Assembly: GCA_025999435.1 (NCBI GenBank) | Contig: BNXH01000002.1 | Coordinates: forward strand, 1 to 64,000 | Length of the DNA stretch: 64,000 nucleotides | Reading direction: 5' to 3' | DNA from: Bacteroidia bacterium | GTDB lineage: Bacteria; Bacteroidota; Bacteroidia; Bacteroidales; Dysgonomonadaceae | Part shown: piece after piece, positions 7,197 to 14,560 of the stretch | Layout: every line of letters starts with the position of its first letter | How positions within the stretch are numbered: position 1 is the stretch's first letter | Notes under the pieces: model-generated | Told to the model about the DNA's origin: nothing | The model's input: the letters and a program-made list of their open reading frames with translations, nothing else | Database searches by the model: none | Position numbers and translations under genes: made by a program

Positions 7197-7262
7197 CCAG
7201 CCATTAGCTGTCAGCCGATAGCCGTTAGCGGCTAAAAGCTATCAGCCAATGGCTAAAAGGCT
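7197..7262. repeat. TTAGC-type word repeat reaching into a gene start
   Basis: The spacer consists of variants of AGCCATTAGCTGTCAGCC, AGCCGATAGCCGTTAGC and GCTAAAAGCTATCAGCC. It includes the ATGGCTAAAAGGCTAAAA that encodes the first residues of the next gene. The same words occur at 3270-3300, 3552-3571 and 37489-37518 in flanking host DNA. Confidence 0.75.
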
Positions 7263-7509
7263 AAAACAAATGAGCTATAACGAAAAGCGATTTCTACTAC
7301 CGAAAAGCCCTAACAGTATGGCATGCTACCATGCCAAGATAGACGCTGACGGCAAGATGAAGCTGACCATACACGACTGTAACGGCTCGATCAGGTTGCA
7401 TAACGACCTGAATACACCGGAAGGAGTACGGGAAGCCATCGACAAGCTGGCAGCACTGGAAACCGGTATACATCAATTACGCAGGCATATTATTGATAAC
7501 TATAAATAG
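7249..7509 (+). CDS. Hypothetical early phage protein
   Basis: The 86-residue protein contains MACYHAKIDADGKMKLTIHDC and GVREAIDKLAALETGIHQL, suggesting a short beta part followed by an amphipathic helix. The first seven codons (MAKRLKQ) come from a word repeat, so the original start may be the Met at codon 8 (MSYNEKRF, 7270). It is followed after 6 bp by the 7516 gene. No family recognised. Confidence 0.55.
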   Translation: MAKRLKQMSYNEKRFLLPKSPNSMACYHAKIDADGKMKLTIHDCNGSIRLHNDLNTPEGVREAIDKLAALETGIHQLRRHIIDNYK

Positions 7510-7515
7510 GTGATC

Positions 7516-7692
7516 ATGGAAGCAAAGAATTTAAAAGAAGGGCAATATTATTACTACAACGGTGACAGCGGGCTGGTAAAGGTAAGGTACAACGGACACA
7601 CAAAGGAGGGTTACAGCTTCACCGAAAAAGGCAGGAAAGGAACTACCGCATGCCTGACAGCCAAAGAAGTAAACGCGTTAATAGAATCCTAA
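7516..7692 (+). CDS. 58-residue early phage protein
   Basis: ATG at 7516 is preferred over an in-frame GTG at 7510. The product has LKEGQYYYYNGDSGLVKV and GYSFTEKGRKGTTACLT, a compact beta-rich pattern shared with the 57-residue protein at 6803. Its stop codon lies inside the 5' arm of a tRNA-like hairpin element. It is the last small gene before the transposase; function unknown. Confidence 0.6.
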   Translation: MEAKNLKEGQYYYYNGDSGLVKVRYNGHTKEGYSFTEKGRKGTTACLTAKEVNALIES

Positions 7693-7727
7693 ACGGTTCG
7701 CGGCCGGGTTCGATTCCCGGCATAGGA
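7687..7727 (+). ncRNA. Minimal tRNA-like element 1 (acceptor plus T-arm)
   Basis: TCCTA (7687-7691) pairs with TAGGA (7723-7727), enclosing a perfect T-arm, CCGGG-TTCGATT-CCCGG (7704-7720), with the T-loop/B-box signature GGTTCGATTCC. There is no D-arm or anticodon arm. It overlaps the preceding stop codon and lies 19 bp before the transposase start. A second element with the same plan precedes the GemA-like gene. A role as a tRNA remnant, processing signal or mimic is inference. Confidence 0.45.
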
Positions 7728-7746
7728 ACAAAAGCAAAAACAGTAT

Positions 7747-9789
7747 ATGCCGATAATTCATAATAATATACTTTGCGTAACAGTAGACGAACTAACAGAT
7801 TGTGATGTTAGTAAACGTACTGTTATAGATGGTCTGCTTTCCCAGCGTAAGGGTTTAGTTTATTGCTGGGAACATCATAAAGAGGGTCGCAAGGTGTATA
7901 TACATTATGAGACATTAAAAGATAATTACAAACTTCTTATAAAAACTGTCCTTTGTGGAGGTGTTGATCCGGAATTGTGGCTACAAAATAAAGAGGCTGA
8001 AAAACTACAACGGAATTTAGAGCGGGTTTGCTCGAACCTTAATAATATGGTGGAAGTGAGCCCCGAGGAGATAAATACTTTGGTTAGGAGTGGATTGTTC
8101 AGCCCGCAAGATGTGCAACGTATAGCACGGGCGGCGGGCTGGTTGCGACTGTGGCGCAAGATGACGGTAAAAACCGCCCGCAGCTATGGTTTTACGGCGG
8201 TGACAGAATTACAGGCAGAAGTGTTTAAACGCTGTTTAAATGAACAAACGGCGGGCTTTGTGAAGTTCCCGAAAGCGATAAATAACGAGCGGGTACTTGA
8301 CCGCAAGGCACGGGAATATGTGCGACAAGATCTTGATTGCCTGATTGCCGGCTATTTCGGTAATGCGAACCGCGAAAAGATAGACACAACGGTTCATGCC
8401 CTATTGATGGACTTCGCGGGCAATCCTGTGAAATGGTCTTTCGAAGACATCGGCTTGTATTATAATACAACGGCGCGGGAAAAGGGCTTGCCACTTATGA
8501 CCGTATCGGCCATTAAACAACACCTGAACAAACCGAAACATAAACGGGTGTGGATGGCGGCACGTCACGGCAAGCAAGCAACCGATATATTGCAACTGCC
8601 ACAGATAGAACGTGCTCCTGTGAGCCGTCCCGACGCCTTGTGGTCGCTCGATGGCACTACGATGCAGTTGTATTACAGGGATGCGAACGGTAAGATCAAA
8701 TCAGACTTGTATGTGTATTTCGTCGCCGATGTATACAGTTCGGCGATCATCGGTTACTCGGTGGCATTTTCGGAAAGTACGGGCATGGTTGCCGAAGCCC
8801 TGAAAATGGCTGTCGATAAATACGGATACAAGCCTTATCAGCTACAATATGACAACGGGGCGGCGAATGTGAGCCAAGCCATACAGGGCATAATGACAAA
8901 TATGAGCCGCGTACATTTCCCATGTACACCATATCACGGGAACTCGAAATATATAGAAACATATATCGGGCATTTTCAACAGCGTGTTTTACGGGCTTAT
9001 GAAGAATTTAAGGGCGGGAATATAACAACCCGTTCGCTGAACTCGAAAGCAAATCCCGAATTGCTCGCCCGCCTGAAAAAAGAAGACAGGTTCAAAACCG
9101 AGAGCGAGATAATCGCCCTGTTTGACGAGGCGGTCAATAAATGGAACTCGCGGGGCGAAAAACGCAACAGTTACGGCGAGTGGGTCGGTGAAGAGAAGAT
9201 CGCCCGCTATATGCACGAACACGCCGACCGTCAGAGACTTAATTATTTTGAGAAAATAAGCCTGTTTATGGGTGAACTGAAACAGCCATACCAATATAAA
9301 CAACAGGGCATTACCATAACGCTAGGCGGTGAGAAACGTAAATATATAGTTCCCGATATGGACGGGGTCGCCGATTTTGAGTTTAACCGTTTACATCACA
9401 AAAAATATTTTAATGTGCGCATCAATCCACTGAGCCCCGATTTTATCACCTTATATCAGGACAACAAATTTGTAGCGACGGCGCATGTTAAAGAGAAATA
9501 CTCGGCTTGCGTGGCTGATATGAAAGAGCGGGGCGACGGCGCTAAAATTGTACGCTTCCGGCAAAAGGCGGAAGAGTACGGCTACGAATATTGTATCAAA
9601 GAAATGGAACGCCAGCGCGAAATCCTGTTTAAACAGGATTTAAAAGCTACGGGAACGGACGGCTTCGGGTGGTACGATACGCCGAAAGCCATTTACAACG
9701 ATACACAAAACACAATCGAAGATATACGCAATGGTATGAGCGAAACAACGGAAGTAGATGCCCGCCTTGCGGCTTTGCTGAATATGTGA
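7747..9789 (+). CDS. MuA-type DDE transposase
   Basis: Catalyses strand cleavage and transfer for prophage integration and replicative transposition. The 680-residue protein has an N-terminal DNA-binding region and a retroviral-integrase-type core: D302 in SLDGT, D369 in QYDNGAAN and E404 in KYIETYIGHFQ, giving DD35E spacing. The C-terminal part (QPYQYKQQGITI onward) resembles the Mu transposase beta-barrel region that follows the core, and the extreme C-terminus would contact MuB. All catalytic residues are present, so it is probably active. It would bind the end sites near 3825 and 37443-37474. MuB follows after 56 bp. Confidence 0.95.
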   Translation: MPIIHNNILCVTVDELTDCDVSKRTVIDGLLSQRKGLVYCWEHHKEGRKVYIHYETLKDNYKLLIKTVLCGGVDPELWLQNKEAEKLQRNLERVCSNLNNMVEVSPEEINTLVRSGLFSPQDVQRIARAAGWLRLWRKMTVKTARSYGFTAVTELQAEVFKRCLNEQTAGFVKFPKAINNERVLDRKAREYVRQDLDCLIAGYFGNANREKIDTTVHALLMDFAGNPVKWSFEDIGLYYNTTAREKGLPLMTVSAIKQHLNKPKHKRVWMAARHGKQATDILQLPQIERAPVSRPDALWSLDGTTMQLYYRDANGKIKSDLYVYFVADVYSSAIIGYSVAFSESTGMVAEALKMAVDKYGYKPYQLQYDNGAANVSQAIQGIMTNMSRVHFPCTPYHGNSKYIETYIGHFQQRVLRAYEEFKGGNITTRSLNSKANPELLARLKKEDRFKTESEIIALFDEAVNKWNSRGEKRNSYGEWVGEEKIARYMHEHADRQRLNYFEKISLFMGELKQPYQYKQQGITITLGGEKRKYIVPDMDGVADFEFNRLHHKKYFNVRINPLSPDFITLYQDNKFVATAHVKEKYSACVADMKERGDGAKIVRFRQKAEEYGYEYCIKEMERQREILFKQDLKATGTDGFGWYDTPKAIYNDTQNTIEDIRNGMSETTEVDARLAALLNM

Positions 9790-9845
9790 TCCCGAAGGGC
9801 AGTAGTAAGTAGACAGTAAAATTAACCCTTTAAAATACAATAAAA

Positions 9846-10802
9846 ATGGAAGTAACAACACAATTGAAAGAGAAAACAACCAATGTTTTGCTTTTGGATA
9901 TGAAAGCTCGAGGCTTTGAATCACAGGCGGCGTATTCAAAATATATCAGCCGTTTGCTTGATATTCCTTTTGATAAATCGGCTTTTTCCCAAATCAAGAA
10001 TCAAAAGAGATACAGTGTATTAAAAGACACAACATGGTTAATACTGGCTCAGTATTTTAATCTATTGAGTGAAACCAATTGGCAAGCCGCCCCGACACAT
10101 GCTTATGAAACGATGAATACTTACATGGATATGTGCCAACGTCACGGCATTTGGCGGACAGTGTGCGATCAAGCCAGCTTTGGCAAAACATTTTCAGCGA
10201 CCGACCGCGCAAACAGGAATAAAGAAAATGTATTTTATATCGATTGTTCGGAAAATTCAACAAAGCCAGAATTTATCAGGGCTTTAGCCTTACAATTCGG
10301 CATTGAACGCCGCAGTTCATACAATCAGATGTGGATAGATGCTACAAACGAACTGTTGTTGGTGAAAAATCCGCTTTTAATCCTCGACGAGTTCGGAGAT
10401 ACTTGCGACGGGCTTATAACCCTTATGAAATCGCTTTATAACAAAGCCGACAGAGGTACACATCGCTCACTCGGTGTATTGCATATAGGGGCTGATAATT
10501 TGCGCAAACGGATGGACGACGGGCGACGGTTGAAAAAACAAAGCTATGCGGAATATTTCAGCCGGACGGGAAGCGATTATATGACGCTGAACTACTTTAA
10601 TGAAAAACTAAGTATAAAAGAAAATGAGGAGCGGTTCAATAAAATGATTTTGACAGATATTGAAAAAATTGTCGATATGAATCTGCCTGAGAACCTTACT
10701 GATTATAGGGAAGAAATTATTAATAAAACATTCACGAAGCGGAATTTCAGGAATATTAGCGACAGTATAGCAATATTTAGTGAGTTAAGCACAGCAATAT
10801 AA
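9846..10802 (+). CDS. MuB-type target-capture AAA+ ATPase
   Basis: ATP-dependent DNA-binding protein that brings target DNA to the transposase and provides target immunity. The 318-residue chain has an N-terminal HTH-like region (about residues 20-75). A degenerate P-loop, D108-Q-A-S-F-G-K114-T115, and a Walker B NPLLILDEFGD near 172-183 follow, and a helical C-terminal domain ends the protein. Length agrees with Mu B (312). The position directly after the transposase is diagnostic. Confidence 0.92.
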   Translation: MEVTTQLKEKTTNVLLLDMKARGFESQAAYSKYISRLLDIPFDKSAFSQIKNQKRYSVLKDTTWLILAQYFNLLSETNWQAAPTHAYETMNTYMDMCQRHGIWRTVCDQASFGKTFSATDRANRNKENVFYIDCSENSTKPEFIRALALQFGIERRSSYNQMWIDATNELLLVKNPLLILDEFGDTCDGLITLMKSLYNKADRGTHRSLGVLHIGADNLRKRMDDGRRLKKQSYAEYFSRTGSDYMTLNYFNEKLSIKENEERFNKMILTDIEKIVDMNLPENLTDYREEIINKTFTKRNFRNISDSIAIFSELSTAI

Positions 10803-10825
10803 ACCATTTAAACAGTATTTAAACA

Positions 10826-11023
10826 ATGAAAAAGAAGTTAGAATCAGTAGAAATCGAAGGTGTTGCAATGAAATGTGAACACACCTTTTATCCGGAAGCA
10901 GATTTAGTCGCTTTTGGAAATTATCTTCTTTCGGAAGAGAGAGCCAAAACGATAGAATCGGAAGAAAACAAAAACAAAGTACATGATTGCGACCTTCGCA
11001 ATTGGGAAGAACACAACAACTAA
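10826..11023 (+). CDS. Small acidic early phage protein
   Basis: The 65-residue protein starts MKKKLESVEIEGVAMKCEH and ends in a charged tail (NWEEHNN). No family is recognised. It sits between MuB and the GemA-like gene and is preceded by ATTTAAACAGTATTTAAAC, a leader motif also seen before other phage genes. Downstream is a strong GC hairpin (11039-11058) and the second tRNA-like element. Confidence 0.5.
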   Translation: MKKKLESVEIEGVAMKCEHTFYPEADLVAFGNYLLSEERAKTIESEENKNKVHDCDLRNWEEHNN

Positions 11024-11038
11024 TCTTAAACGGTTTTC

Positions 11039-11100
11039 GGGGCGGTTGTTTCCGCCCCTTTCCTGATAGGCAAACATAGCGGTTCGAGTCCGTGACAGGA
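11039..11100 (+). ncRNA. GC hairpin plus minimal tRNA-like element 2
   Basis: GGGGCGG/CCGCCCC (11039-11058) forms a perfect 7-bp stem followed by TTT. Then TCCTG (11061-11065) pairs with CAGGA (11096-11100), enclosing a T-arm-like GCGG-TTCGAGT-CCGT. The leader TAAACGGTT and the trailing AGGA-x-CAAA are shared with element 1 at 7687. The first hairpin may be an attenuator; the tRNA-like part is unexplained. Confidence 0.4.
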
Positions 11101-11124
11101 TCAAAGATTTTAAACAATACGATT

Positions 11125-11583
11125 ATGAGTGATTTTGCAAAGTTTTACGTCCTCTTTAATAAAATACCTTACGCAGATAAGGAAGAGATTGTTTCGACGT
11201 ATAGCGGCGGCGAAACTACATCGTTGCGGGAATTTAAAAAGCGAAACCCTCGGGGCTTTAGCTGGATGCTTACCGATCTCGAAAATAAAGTCGGCACCTC
11301 TCCCCAACCCTCTCCAAAAGAGAGGGGGCAAGATGCTGACGCTGACAAAAAACGCAAATATCGCAGCCTGATACTGCGTGCAATGCAAGATCAGGGCGTG
11401 TCGGTTAAGGGGTGTGACTGGTCGGCTGTGAACGCCTTTGTTGAGAAGTTCGCCGGAAAAGGGAAGTCCTTGTCGAATATGAGCCTTGATGAACTAAAAA
11501 AATTCAGTCGTCAGGTACATAAGTTGCTCGACTACCACAATATGAAAAAAGAGGTTGCCTGTCGATCGGCAATAATGAATTAA
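11125..11583 (+). CDS. GemA-like regulator with an inserted palindromic repeat peptide
   Basis: The 152-residue protein (ATG at 11125; a GTG further upstream lies inside the tRNA-like element) has a C-terminal half, YRSLILRAMQDQGVS through DELKKFSRQVHKLL, that resembles the GemA family of Mu-like phages, which alters host gene expression and DNA supercoiling. The N-terminal half (MSDFAKFYVLFNKIPYAD) is not recognised. Between them TSPQPSPKERG is encoded by a CCCTCTCC/GGAGAGGG-type palindrome (11297-11328), a repeat known to invade coding and spacer DNA in several bacterial groups. The frame is preserved, so the protein is probably functional. Confidence 0.6.
   Translation: MSDFAKFYVLFNKIPYADKEEIVSTYSGGETTSLREFKKRNPRGFSWMLTDLENKVGTSPQPSPKERGQDADADKKRKYRSLILRAMQDQGVSVKGCDWSAVNAFVEKFAGKGKSLSNMSLDELKKFSRQVHKLLDYHNMKKEVACRSAIMN
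11297..11328. repeat. Palindromic repeat inserted within a gene
   Basis: CCTCTCCCCAACCCTCTCC is followed by AAAAG and AGAGGGGG, forming a hairpin CCCTCT/AGAGGG. In the GemA-like gene it encodes TSPQPSPKERG. The composition is quite unlike its coding surroundings. Confidence 0.75.
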
Positions 11584-11588
11584 GGTTT

Positions 11589-11852
11589 ATGGCTAAAGGT
11601 AAAGGATATAATAGATATAACCTATTGCAAAAGGTAAAGGATGTTTGCGATATATACCGTCAGCACGAAAAAAACGAAACATCGGACTATATATATCGCA
11701 ACTATATCTATCCGAAACACTTTATATCCCGATCAACATTTTATCGTTTTCTAGCGACGCCATATAAAAAAGAGATAGAAGAAATAGAAATACAAAGAGC
11801 CAAAAAAGAGGCTATAAAAAAGGCTCAAAAACGATTATTTGATGATGTGTAA
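11589..11852 (+). CDS. Small basic early phage protein
   Basis: The 87-residue, Lys- and Tyr-rich protein has a helix-loop-helix like stretch YPKHFISRSTFYRFLATPY that could be a DNA-binding HTH, followed by a charged helix (EEIEIQRAKKEAIKKAQKR). It begins 5 bp after the GemA-like gene. No family is recognised; a replication or transposition accessory role is a guess based on position. Confidence 0.55.
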   Translation: MAKGKGYNRYNLLQKVKDVCDIYRQHEKNETSDYIYRNYIYPKHFISRSTFYRFLATPYKKEIEEIEIQRAKKEAIKKAQKRLFDDV

Positions 11853-11869
11853 CTAAAAATAAATGAATT

Positions 11870-12514
11870 ATGATTGACATTAGCAATTTAACCCCCGATG
11901 AACGGGAAGCCCTGTTAAAGAATCTGACAGAGCAAAAGACAAAAGAAGAAAGCGAAAATAAAAAGGCTTACGAGGGATTGAGGGCTGATTTTATCGCCCG
12001 TGTGAAAACTAGGTTTAACGAGTATGTCGCCGCCGGCAAAGATTTTAAAAACTGGCTTCGTGAGGAATCGGAAGCATATTTCGATGTTTTGCGCGAGTAC
12101 GGGAAACTAAAGAGAGCCGAGCAACTCGGATTTATAGTTTCGGATGAAAATTTTAAAATGCAGGTGAAAGGCTCGAAAGTGAAAGGCTTTGACGAGCGGG
12201 CGGACATCGCCGAAAAACGCTTGGTTGAGTTCCTAAACGACTGGGTAAAGAATAGCGAAAAAGGGGCAAACGACCCGATGTATAAACTTGCTATGATGAT
12301 GATACGACGGAATGAGGCGGGTGATCTCGATTACAAGTCGATCTCAAACCTTTATGAATTGGACAGCGACTTTAATAACCCTGAATATAGCGACATTATG
12401 AGGCTCTTTAAAGAATCTAACACGGTCGAGGCTACGGCTATACATTTCTATTTTGAGACGAAAGATAAATATAATGTTTGGCGCAAAGTTGAGCCGAGTT
12501 TTAATCGGATGTAG
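11870..12514 (+). CDS. DUF3164-like Mu early protein
   Basis: The 214-residue protein is helical and charged. Its C-terminal region, NDPMYKLAMMMIRRNEAGDLDYKSISNLYEL through ETKDKYNVWRKVEPSFNRM, resembles the DUF3164 family that Mu-like phages encode in the early region between the transposition genes and the late activator. The N-terminal coiled-coil-prone part (REALLKNLTEQKTKEESENKK) is unassigned. Function in Mu is unknown. The match is from memory of the family layout, so alternatives remain. Confidence 0.55.
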   Translation: MIDISNLTPDEREALLKNLTEQKTKEESENKKAYEGLRADFIARVKTRFNEYVAAGKDFKNWLREESEAYFDVLREYGKLKRAEQLGFIVSDENFKMQVKGSKVKGFDERADIAEKRLVEFLNDWVKNSEKGANDPMYKLAMMMIRRNEAGDLDYKSISNLYELDSDFNNPEYSDIMRLFKESNTVEATAIHFYFETKDKYNVWRKVEPSFNRM

Positions 12515-12560
12515 GTAATTTGAAAATTTGAAAATAAGGTAATTTGAAAATTATTATGAG
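12515..12560. repeat. AATTTGAAAATTTGAAAAT word repeat
   Basis: The spacer is made of GTAATTTGAAAATTTGAAAA repeated with small variations. The same word occurs at 13401-13418, 37588-37607 and, reversed, 42128-42145. Confidence 0.6.
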
Positions 12561-12591
12561 TAAAAAGAACAGAATTGTTAAAAGATAGCTT

Positions 12592-12978
12592 ATGACAAAT
12601 GAAGATTGGCAAAAATTAAAAGATTGGTGGGGTACGTCTATGTATGACAGTTTCCACTTGCAATGTGATGAATATGAAATCACATTACATAATTGGATAT
12701 CCAAAATGAGAATAGCTGTCATGCTTTATGTTGATGGCTGGCAAAAAGTCGAATGGTTTACCAAAGGGCATCCGATCGGTGCAAAGTTTTTTCAATTAAA
12801 GAAAAAAGGGATATATAGTGCTAAAGAGTTGAAAGAGAAACAAAAATTATTTGGAAAAAAGTCCAGGCATTCCCAGCAACGATATTATGAATATTTAAAC
12901 CCTAGCTGGACAAGCTTCGCAGCATTCAAAAAGCAATTGTTGGCTACCTGTAAGGAAATAAAAATCATAGAAGAATGA
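12592..12978 (+). CDS. Hypothetical phage protein
   Basis: The 128-residue protein is Trp- and Lys-rich (WQKLKDWWGTSMYDSF, LNPSWTSFAAFKKQLLATCKE). No family is recognised. It ends in ATGA overlapping the DnaA-domain mini-gene, which supports it being translated as part of an operon. Confidence 0.5.
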   Translation: MTNEDWQKLKDWWGTSMYDSFHLQCDEYEITLHNWISKMRIAVMLYVDGWQKVEWFTKGHPIGAKFFQLKKKGIYSAKELKEKQKLFGKKSRHSQQRYYEYLNPSWTSFAAFKKQLLATCKEIKIIEE

Positions 12979-13124
12979 TAGCCGAATTTTCAAAAATAAC
13001 AGGTGTTTCCGCCGATGCGATCTTAGGGCGAAGCCGCAAGAAAAAGATCGCGATACATCGGGATAGTGGAAATAAAAGAGATAGTGGAAAAGACAAAACG
13101 TTTAAAAACAGAATATATGTTTGA
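12975..13124 (+). CDS. Mini-protein with DnaA domain IV-like motif
   Basis: A 49-residue frame that starts in the ATGA overlap with the preceding gene. Residues 5-28, FSKITGVSADAILGRSRKKK, match the start of the DnaA C-terminal DNA-binding domain (HTH with the basic SRKKxI loop). The second half expected after this, with the DHSTV signature, is missing: the frame continues as low-complexity HRDSGNKRDSGKDKT and stops. It may be a truncated DnaA-binding-site reader or a remnant. The next gene starts inside it in another frame. Confidence 0.5.
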   Translation: MIAEFSKITGVSADAILGRSRKKKIAIHRDSGNKRDSGKDKTFKNRIYV

Positions 13125-13398
13125 CCTGAAACAAATAATCGAAATAAACCCGCCGGAAGTGGTCGGCGAACAAACACAAAGAAAGGAAGTTTTCTTTTCC
13201 CGCTGTGGGTACTGTAAGGGAAAAGGCTGGTTTTATAATGGCGGGTACTCCCAGAAGTTTAAGAAAAACCTTAGCAATCCGAATTATGAGGCTTGCCCGT
13301 ATTGTAAAGCGACAGGAAAAGTTAAGGCGGTTGTTTCCGTCGAATGGTTGCCGCATGGCGAGGTTATAGAGGTTGAAGAAGATAATGAATTAATATGA
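13066..13398 (+). CDS. DnaJ-like zinc-finger phage protein
   Basis: The 110-residue protein has two CxxCxGxG-type motifs, CGYCKGKGWFYNGG (about residue 47) and CPYCKATGKVKA (about residue 77), as in the DnaJ zinc-binding region, but no J domain. The best start is GTG at 13066, inside the preceding frame; another possible start is the Met at codon 18 (MFDLKQII). The acidic C-terminus ends EVIEVEEDNELI. It probably binds one zinc ion and acts as a small adaptor; the target is unknown. Confidence 0.6.
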   Translation: MEIKEIVEKTKRLKTEYMFDLKQIIEINPPEVVGEQTQRKEVFFSRCGYCKGKGWFYNGGYSQKFKKNLSNPNYEACPYCKATGKVKAVVSVEWLPHGEVIEVEEDNELI

Positions 13399-13426
13399 AA
13401 ATGTGCCAATTTGAAAATACAAAAAT

Positions 13427-13633
13427 ATGAGAGCAATAATATGTGATAAGTGCGGCGTAATGTGGAAAAATGAAATTCCTGTTGATAATAAGATTAACAT
13501 TAGAACTATTATTATAGGGTATGAAAATGACGAATATCGTTATGATGTAGATAAAATATCCTATGATTTATGCGAAAAATGTAGAAATGATTTATTTAAC
13601 TTTTTAAACAATAATGAGAAAGAATGTATATAG
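13427..13633 (+). CDS. Small zinc-ribbon phage protein
   Basis: The 68-residue protein starts MRAIICDKCGVMWKNE and has a second pair CEKCRNDL near its C-terminus, a CxxC...CxxC zinc ribbon. Mu's Com, an RNA-binding activator of mom translation, is also a small zinc protein, but the sequence is not close enough to claim homology. It overlaps the next gene by 20 bp. Confidence 0.55.
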   Translation: MRAIICDKCGVMWKNEIPVDNKINIRTIIIGYENDEYRYDVDKISYDLCEKCRNDLFNFLNNNEKECI

Positions 13634-13799
13634 CATTATTTATCGCCTCAGGAAATCGGGGGGGATAAAAATAGACACTCGTCAGCGTACAATATACTAC
13701 GAGTACGATAATGCCGACAGTGAGGCTCAAATGAGGCGACAGGCTACGCAACGATTATGCAATGAGTTCGGGTTCGTCAGGCAGGCGGAGATAGTTTAA
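13614..13799 (+). CDS. Small basic phage protein, end of early operon
   Basis: The 61-residue protein (MRKNVYSIIYRLRKSGG and QATQRLCNEFGFVRQAEIV) is basic and has no recognised family. It overlaps the zinc-ribbon gene by 20 bp. It is the last rightward gene before the palindromic terminator at 13840. Confidence 0.5.
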   Translation: MRKNVYSIIYRLRKSGGIKIDTRQRTIYYEYDNADSEAQMRRQATQRLCNEFGFVRQAEIV

Positions 13800-13800
13800 T

Positions 13801-13833
13801 GTGCTAATTAGTAAATATGCCAATGTGCCAATG
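13801..13833. repeat. GCTAATTAG/GCCAATGTGCC word repeat
   Basis: GTGCTAATTAGTAAATATGCC and CAATGTGCCAATGGCG match words at 23403-23436 and 42069-42096. It fills the gap before the bidirectional terminator. Confidence 0.55.
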
Positions 13834-13839
13834 GCGGAT

Positions 13840-13871
13840 AAAAAAGGTGAGCAGATCTGCTCACCTTTTTT
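13840..13871. terminator. Perfect palindromic bidirectional terminator
   Basis: AAAAAAGGTGAGCAGA and its exact reverse complement TCTGCTCACCTTTTTT meet without a loop, giving a 32-bp perfect palindrome with a T-run on either strand. It separates the rightward early operon from the leftward head operon; the stop of the leftward gene lies in its right arm. Confidence 0.9.
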
Positions 13872-14424
13872 ATGGTATGTCGAACGTAAGGCGTTCTTTG
13901 ATGTTTCCCGTGATCGGAATGTCTTCTATTGTGCCGTCGACATAGCGCCGCGTGCCTGTGATCTTCCGGCTGATGGTACACTCGAATGTAAGTATATGGT
14001 AATTGAAATAGTCGGTCGATTGTGGGCGCTCATGCCTCAGGATCAGTTGCGAGGTTTCTTCCGTGGCGATACCTTCCAGTACATTGACACAAGTCTCGTA
14101 ATAGTTGATCTTTTTGCAATCGTCCGGAAGCCCGGATATGTTCGTTGTGTTCTCCATCGCGTCGGTAACGACATGCGCCTCCAGAGTAAGCGTACCTATC
14201 CTTAACGAGCCGTTGCGCTCCCAGGCTATGGAATAATCGATAAACAGCGCCGGGCATTTAAACCCCTCGAACAGGTCAGGCATTTCGGGTTGGCTGTCGA
14301 ACAGGTCGATCAGTACCGGCGGCTCGGCATCGATCTGCCGGAACAGGGATTTGTCCGGGTTATTGTCGTACAGGTTATTCTCTTTTTCAAAGGCCGAGAG
14401 TATGGCCCTGTATAAAATTTTCAT
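13870..14424 (-). CDS. Probable neck/tail-terminator protein
   Basis: The 184-residue protein is the last gene of the leftward packaging/head block. It has an alpha/beta layout with FKCPALFIDYSIAWERNG, a strand pattern RIGTLTLEAHVVTD and a C-terminal LTFECTISRKITG, which resembles tail-terminator or neck proteins of contractile phages. It is separated from the MuF gene by a 133-bp spacer with hairpins, so it may be expressed somewhat independently. Its stop codon is part of the terminator palindrome. The function is inferred from position and general pattern. Confidence 0.5.
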   Translation of the reverse strand: MKILYRAILSAFEKENNLYDNNPDKSLFRQIDAEPPVLIDLFDSQPEMPDLFEGFKCPALFIDYSIAWERNGSLRIGTLTLEAHVVTDAMENTTNISGLPDDCKKINYYETCVNVLEGIATEETSQLILRHERPQSTDYFNYHILTFECTISRKITGTRRYVDGTIEDIPITGNIKERLTFDIP

Positions 14425-14477
14425 AATTTTTTTAAATTTAAAGATTCAATTATTCATTGCTAATTAAAAAATATTCT

Positions 14478-14560
14478 TACCTTTGTCGTGTCGGGGATGC
14501 GTCCCGGGCAAATCCCAAAGCGAGATAATAACTCCGGTTGTTGTTTCGCTTTGGCTTTTA
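14478..14560 (+). ncRNA. Candidate small RNA antisense to the head operon
   Basis: On the plus strand TTG (14457-14459) and TACCTTTG (14478-14485) form a promoter match with 18-bp spacing. The following 70 nt contain CGGGGA-TGC-GTCCCG and a stem CCAAAGCGA (14515-14523) with TCGCTTTGG (14546-14554) followed by CTTTTA. The arrangement fits a short transcript opposite to the leftward operon, in a spacer that otherwise has no gene. The minus-strand reading of the same hairpin could equally be an intercistronic processing stem. Confidence 0.3.

Noticed and set aside
13427..13633. Com homologue (activator of mom)
   Set aside because: It has a zinc ribbon like Com, but the sequence similarity is limited to CxxC spacing and it is 23 kb from the mom-like gene, in another operon.
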